In this document: piece after piece, positions 61,456 through 64,000 of the stretch
Numbering within the stretch: the stretch's first letter is position 1
Layout: every line of letters starts with the position of its first letter
Assembly: GCF_001696615.3 (NCBI RefSeq)
Contig: NZ_CP032279.1
Span: forward strand, 3,534,001-3,598,000
DNA: 64,000 nucleotides
Direction of reading: 5' to 3'
From: Acinetobacter sp. WCHAc010034
GTDB taxonomy: Bacteria > Pseudomonadota > Gammaproteobacteria > Pseudomonadales > Moraxellaceae
The notes under the pieces: generated by a model
The model's input: the letters and a program-made list of their open reading frames with translations, nothing else
Told to the model about the DNA's origin: nothing
Databases searched by the model: none
Position numbers and translations under genes: made by a program

Positions 61456-61748
61456 TGTTGATCAGTTAAGGAGTTTCGCTGTAAACCTCTTAACCTTTTG
61501 GGTTATTCACGGCGGAGTTTTACCGTTTTTAAATCGAATTTTTGGAGCTCGTTTTGTTCTTTTGTTTCGCCAAAAGAACCAAAAGCATTTGTCATCCGCG
61601 AAACCTGTTCACTTTCTGCATCTAAATAATGTTGTTGCAAAAACAGTCAATTTTAAAGACCAGGTAGGTTGCGGATGACGCTTCCGCGTATCAAATAAAT
61701 TCTAGAGTTAAAAAAGAAAAAGCCGGTCAATTCCTTAATTGGCTGGCT
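61456..61748 (+). repeat. dispersed intergenic repeat, copy 2
   Basis: Second copy of the element at 55381-55673, same orientation, 6.07 kb away. The core 61520-61609 matches with one mismatch; the inverted pair GTCATCCGC/GCGGATGAC and hairpin GTTCTTTTG/CAAAAGAAC are retained. The region between the arms differs more than the arms. It lies between converging genes (adenylate cyclase and fdx). Confidence 0.85.
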
Positions 61749-61753
61749 TTTTT
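61717..61753. terminator. terminator at the end of repeat copy 2
   Basis: AGCCGGTCAATT (61721-61732) pairs with AATTGGCTGGCT (61737-61748) around CCTT, with A run before and T run after, so it could serve both converging genes. Confidence 0.8.
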
Positions 61754-61798
61754 ATACAGCGGCCTTTTTTATGAGCTAAGCTTCAGCTTAACTGAAGC

Positions 61799-62137
61799 TT
61801 AGTGATTTTCTGAAGCATGGTTGATGGTGTATTTAGGAATTTCCACTTCCAGGTCTTCATTTTCAATTTTCACTTGGCAAGACAGGCGAGAGTCCGGTTC
61901 TAAGCCCCAGGCGCGGTCCAGCAGATCCGCCTCAATATCATCCATTTCATCTAAGCCGTCAAAGCCTTTGCGCACAATCACATGGCATGTGGTGCAGGCC
62001 TTAGACATATCACAGGCATGTTCAATTTTAATGCCGTTATTCAGCAGGCTTTGGCATAAATTGGCATTTTGCTCAACTTCAAACTCAGCGCCATTCGGGC
62101 AAATCGTTGCGTGAGGCAGTACTTTAATACGTGGCAT
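61799..62137 (-). CDS. fdx: 2Fe-2S ferredoxin of the ISC system
   Basis: A 112-residue ferredoxin: HACDMSKACTTCHVIVRKGFD has three clustered cysteines, with the fourth in LSCQVKI, as in ISC-type adrenodoxin-like ferredoxins. It donates electrons for Fe-S cluster assembly on the scaffold. It follows hscA by 16 bases. Confidence 0.93.
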   Translation of the reverse strand: MPRIKVLPHATICPNGAEFEVEQNANLCQSLLNNGIKIEHACDMSKACTTCHVIVRKGFDGLDEMDDIEADLLDRAWGLEPDSRLSCQVKIENEDLEVEIPKYTINHASENH

Positions 62138-62153
62138 AGTCTTTACCTATAAA

Positions 62154-64000
62154 TTAGTTTGAGTTTGACCAGTCGTCGAGCTTGGTGCCTTTCAATGCGG
62201 CATCGATGTGCTGATTCATGCGCGCGGCTGCAAAAGCGTCGCTGTGGATTTTAAGCTGCTCTACAGCATTTTCAATGGCTTTAATTTCGGCGCTTTCCAG
62301 CTGAATTTCCAGCTGCGCTTTGGCTTGATTCAGGGCAGACAGTTCCGCTGCTGATAAAAGCGGGGCATCCGCCTTTAAAGCCTGTTCCAGCGCTTCAAGT
62401 TCACGCTTCGCTTCGACTTTAGTTTCCTGCAGATGGCGCAGGGCTTTATCTTCCTCAGCGAATTTGAAACCGTCCAGCAGCAGGCGCTCAGTATCTGAAT
62501 CTGACAGGCCATAAGAAGGCTTAATGTCAATTTGCGCATGCACGCCGGAAGTGGTTTCTTTGGCGGAAACGGTCAAGAGGCCGTCTGCATCAACCTGGAA
62601 TGTCACTTCAATGCGCGCTTGGCCCGCAGTCATTGGCGGAATGCCGCGCAAAACAAAGCGCCCAAGGCTGCGGCAGTGCTCGACTAAATCGCGTTCGCCT
62701 TGCACTACATGAATCAGCATGGCAGTTTGGCCGTCCTGATAAGTGGTGAATTCCTGACGGCGCGCCACTGGAATTGCGGTGTTGCGTGAAATTAAGCGCT
62801 CCACCAGACCGCCCATGGTTTCTAAGCCTAGCGAGAGCGGGGTGACATCCAGCAGCAGCGAGCCGTCTTTGGAATTGCCGATCAGCTGATTAGCGGTAAT
62901 TGATGCGCCAATCGCAACCACTTCATCCGGGTTGATTGTGCAAAGCGGTTCCTGATTGAAGACCTCGCGCACGGCTTTCTGCACCGCATAAGAGCGCGTT
63001 GAGCCGCCAACCAGAACCACATTCTGAATATCATCCAGTTCAAGCTTAGCGTCGCGCATCACGCGCTTGCAGACACTGATGGTTTTGTCTAAAGCGGCTT
63101 TGATAATCGTTTCAAAGGTTGGGCGGTCTAAGGCAAGATGCTGATCCAGAACTTTAAGCTCAACAGATTCAGCATCAGACAAGGCTTCTTTGGCTTTGCG
63201 CGCGGCGACAACAAAATGCGCAAATTCAGCATCATCCAGTGTTTCAATATTCAGCTGCTTCTTCGCCCATTTCACAATCAGGCGGTCCAGGTCATCGCCG
63301 CCCAGCGCAGTGTGCCCGCCGGTGGCAAGCACTTCAAATACGCCTTGCGAGAAACGCAAAATCGACACGTCAAAAGTGCCGCCGCCCAAGTCATAAATCA
63401 CATAGTTGCGGTCATGCGCTAAGCCGCTTTCCTGATCCAGGCCGTAAGCAACCGCAGCCGCTGTCGGCTCATTCAGCAGGCGCAGCACATTTAGGCCGGC
63501 CAGCTGCGCCGCGTCGCGGGTGGCTTGGCGCTGCGCTTCATCAAAATAGGCGGGAACGGTAATTACCGCGCCATTCACCGGGTTGCTCAGGCTCTCTTCG
63601 GCGCGGTCTTTCAGCTGCTTTAAAATTTCCGCAGAAATCTCAACCGGAGTTTTGCGGCCTTGCGCAGTTTCAAACGCCGGCATCTGATTGTCTTCGCCAG
63701 CCAAAGCATAAGGGTGCTGGAACTTGATGTCCGCTTTGGAGCGGCCCATAAAGCGCTTAACGGAAACAATGGTATTTTTAGGGTCCGCAGTAATGAACGG
63801 TTTGGCTGCATCACCGTATTCGGTGCTGTTCTCGGCATAATGAACTATGGACGGCAGCAATACCCGGCCATGCTGGTCATGAAGCACTTTGGCTTTTCCT
63901 GAAAGAACCGTGGCAACCAAAGAGTGAGTGGTGCCTAAATCGATGCCAATCGCAATGCGATGTTCATGCGGTGCGCTGGATTGACCTGGTTCCGCAATCT
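62154..64000 (-). CDS. hscA: Fe-S assembly Hsp70 chaperone HscA (5' end outside window)
   Basis: The leftward frame is open to the right edge: the last bases translate as [24 protein letters not shown], the Hsp70 N-terminus. Further motifs: [48 protein letters not shown], then a substrate-binding domain ([28 protein letters not shown]). About 615 residues are present; only about 8 are missing. With HscB it releases clusters from IscU. It is co-transcribed with fdx. Confidence 0.95.
   Translation of the reverse strand, partial: IAEPGQSSAPHEHRIAIGIDLGTTHSLVATVLSGKAKVLHDQHGRVLLPSIVHYAENSTEYGDAAKPFITADPKNTIVSVKRFMGRSKADIKFQHPYALAGEDNQMPAFETAQGRKTPVEISAEILKQLKDRAEESLSNPVNGAVITVPAYFDEAQRQATRDAAQLAGLNVLRLLNEPTAAAVAYGLDQESGLAHDRNYVIYDLGGGTFDVSILRFSQGVFEVLATGGHTALGGDDLDRLIVKWAKKQLNIETLDDAEFAHFVVAARKAKEALSDAESVELKVLDQHLALDRPTFETIIKAALDKTISVCKRVMRDAKLELDDIQNVVLVGGSTRSYAVQKAVREVFNQEPLCTINPDEVVAIGASITANQLIGNSKDGSLLLDVTPLSLGLETMGGLVERLISRNTAIPVARRQEFTTYQDGQTAMLIHVVQGERDLVEHCRSLGRFVLRGIPPMTAGQARIEVTFQVDADGLLTVSAKETTSGVHAQIDIKPSYGLSDSDTERLLLDGFKFAEEDKALRHLQETKVEAKRELEALEQALKADAPLLSAAELSALNQAKAQLEIQLESAEIKAIENAVEQLKIHSDAFAAARMNQHIDAALKGTKLDDWSNSN

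Overview
The window is Acinetobacter-like chromosomal DNA (putative assignment, made from the gene set and gene neighbourhoods; no rRNA gene is present to fix a species). Roughly the first 30 kb is a P22-like (podovirus-type) prophage. The remaining 34 kb is ordinary chromosomal housekeeping and catabolic DNA.

Prophage, about 569-30345. The left part holds a leftward LexA/CI-type repressor facing a rightward Cro-like gene across a 125-bp operator region, then a CII-like regulator, a replication gene with a DnaT-like C-terminus and internal iteron-like repeats, and a DnaB helicase. A chain of small overlapping early genes follows, including a RuvC-like nuclease. A Q-like gene comes next, with a promoter and terminator right behind it (a pR'/tR'-like late switch), a tRNA-Arg(UCU), and then the late genes: nuclease, metallopeptidase, DUF2280 small terminase, large terminase, portal, scaffold, P22-type coat, gp4- and gp10-like neck proteins, a 2-oxoglutarate oxygenase and a GNAT acetyltransferase, ejection proteins, a lipoprotein, a virion transglycosylase, two tail-fibre genes sharing a head-binding domain, a repeat protein, and a lysis cassette (two holin-like proteins, muramidase, tiny lipoprotein). 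No integrase or excisionase lies in the window, and attL/attR could not be identified. A 28-nt direct repeat brackets an AT-rich cargo gene and decayed lysis sequence at the right end.

Chromosome, about 30.5-64 kb: cytochrome bd-type oxidase (cydAB plus a DUF2474 microprotein) preceded by a His/Cys-rich DUF2946 gene; a DMT transporter; nfsB nitroreductase; a HpaI-type aldolase; an MgtC-family protein; lpxH; ppiB; glnS; a bestrophin; an LRAT-domain protein; small lipoprotein and hypothetical genes; trmA; the proline utilisation locus (putA, Lrp-type regulator, putP); aspA; mfd; a HIT protein; a membrane class III adenylate cyclase; and fdx-hscA of the Fe-S assembly system (hscA runs off the right edge).

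Most notable: a roughly 290-nt intergenic repeat in two direct copies flanking mfd-HIT-cyclase; the oxygenase/acetyltransferase pair inside the virion module; iterons inside the replication gene; a 24-25-residue repeat protein in the tail region; and an intrinsic-terminator sequence translated inside the portal gene.
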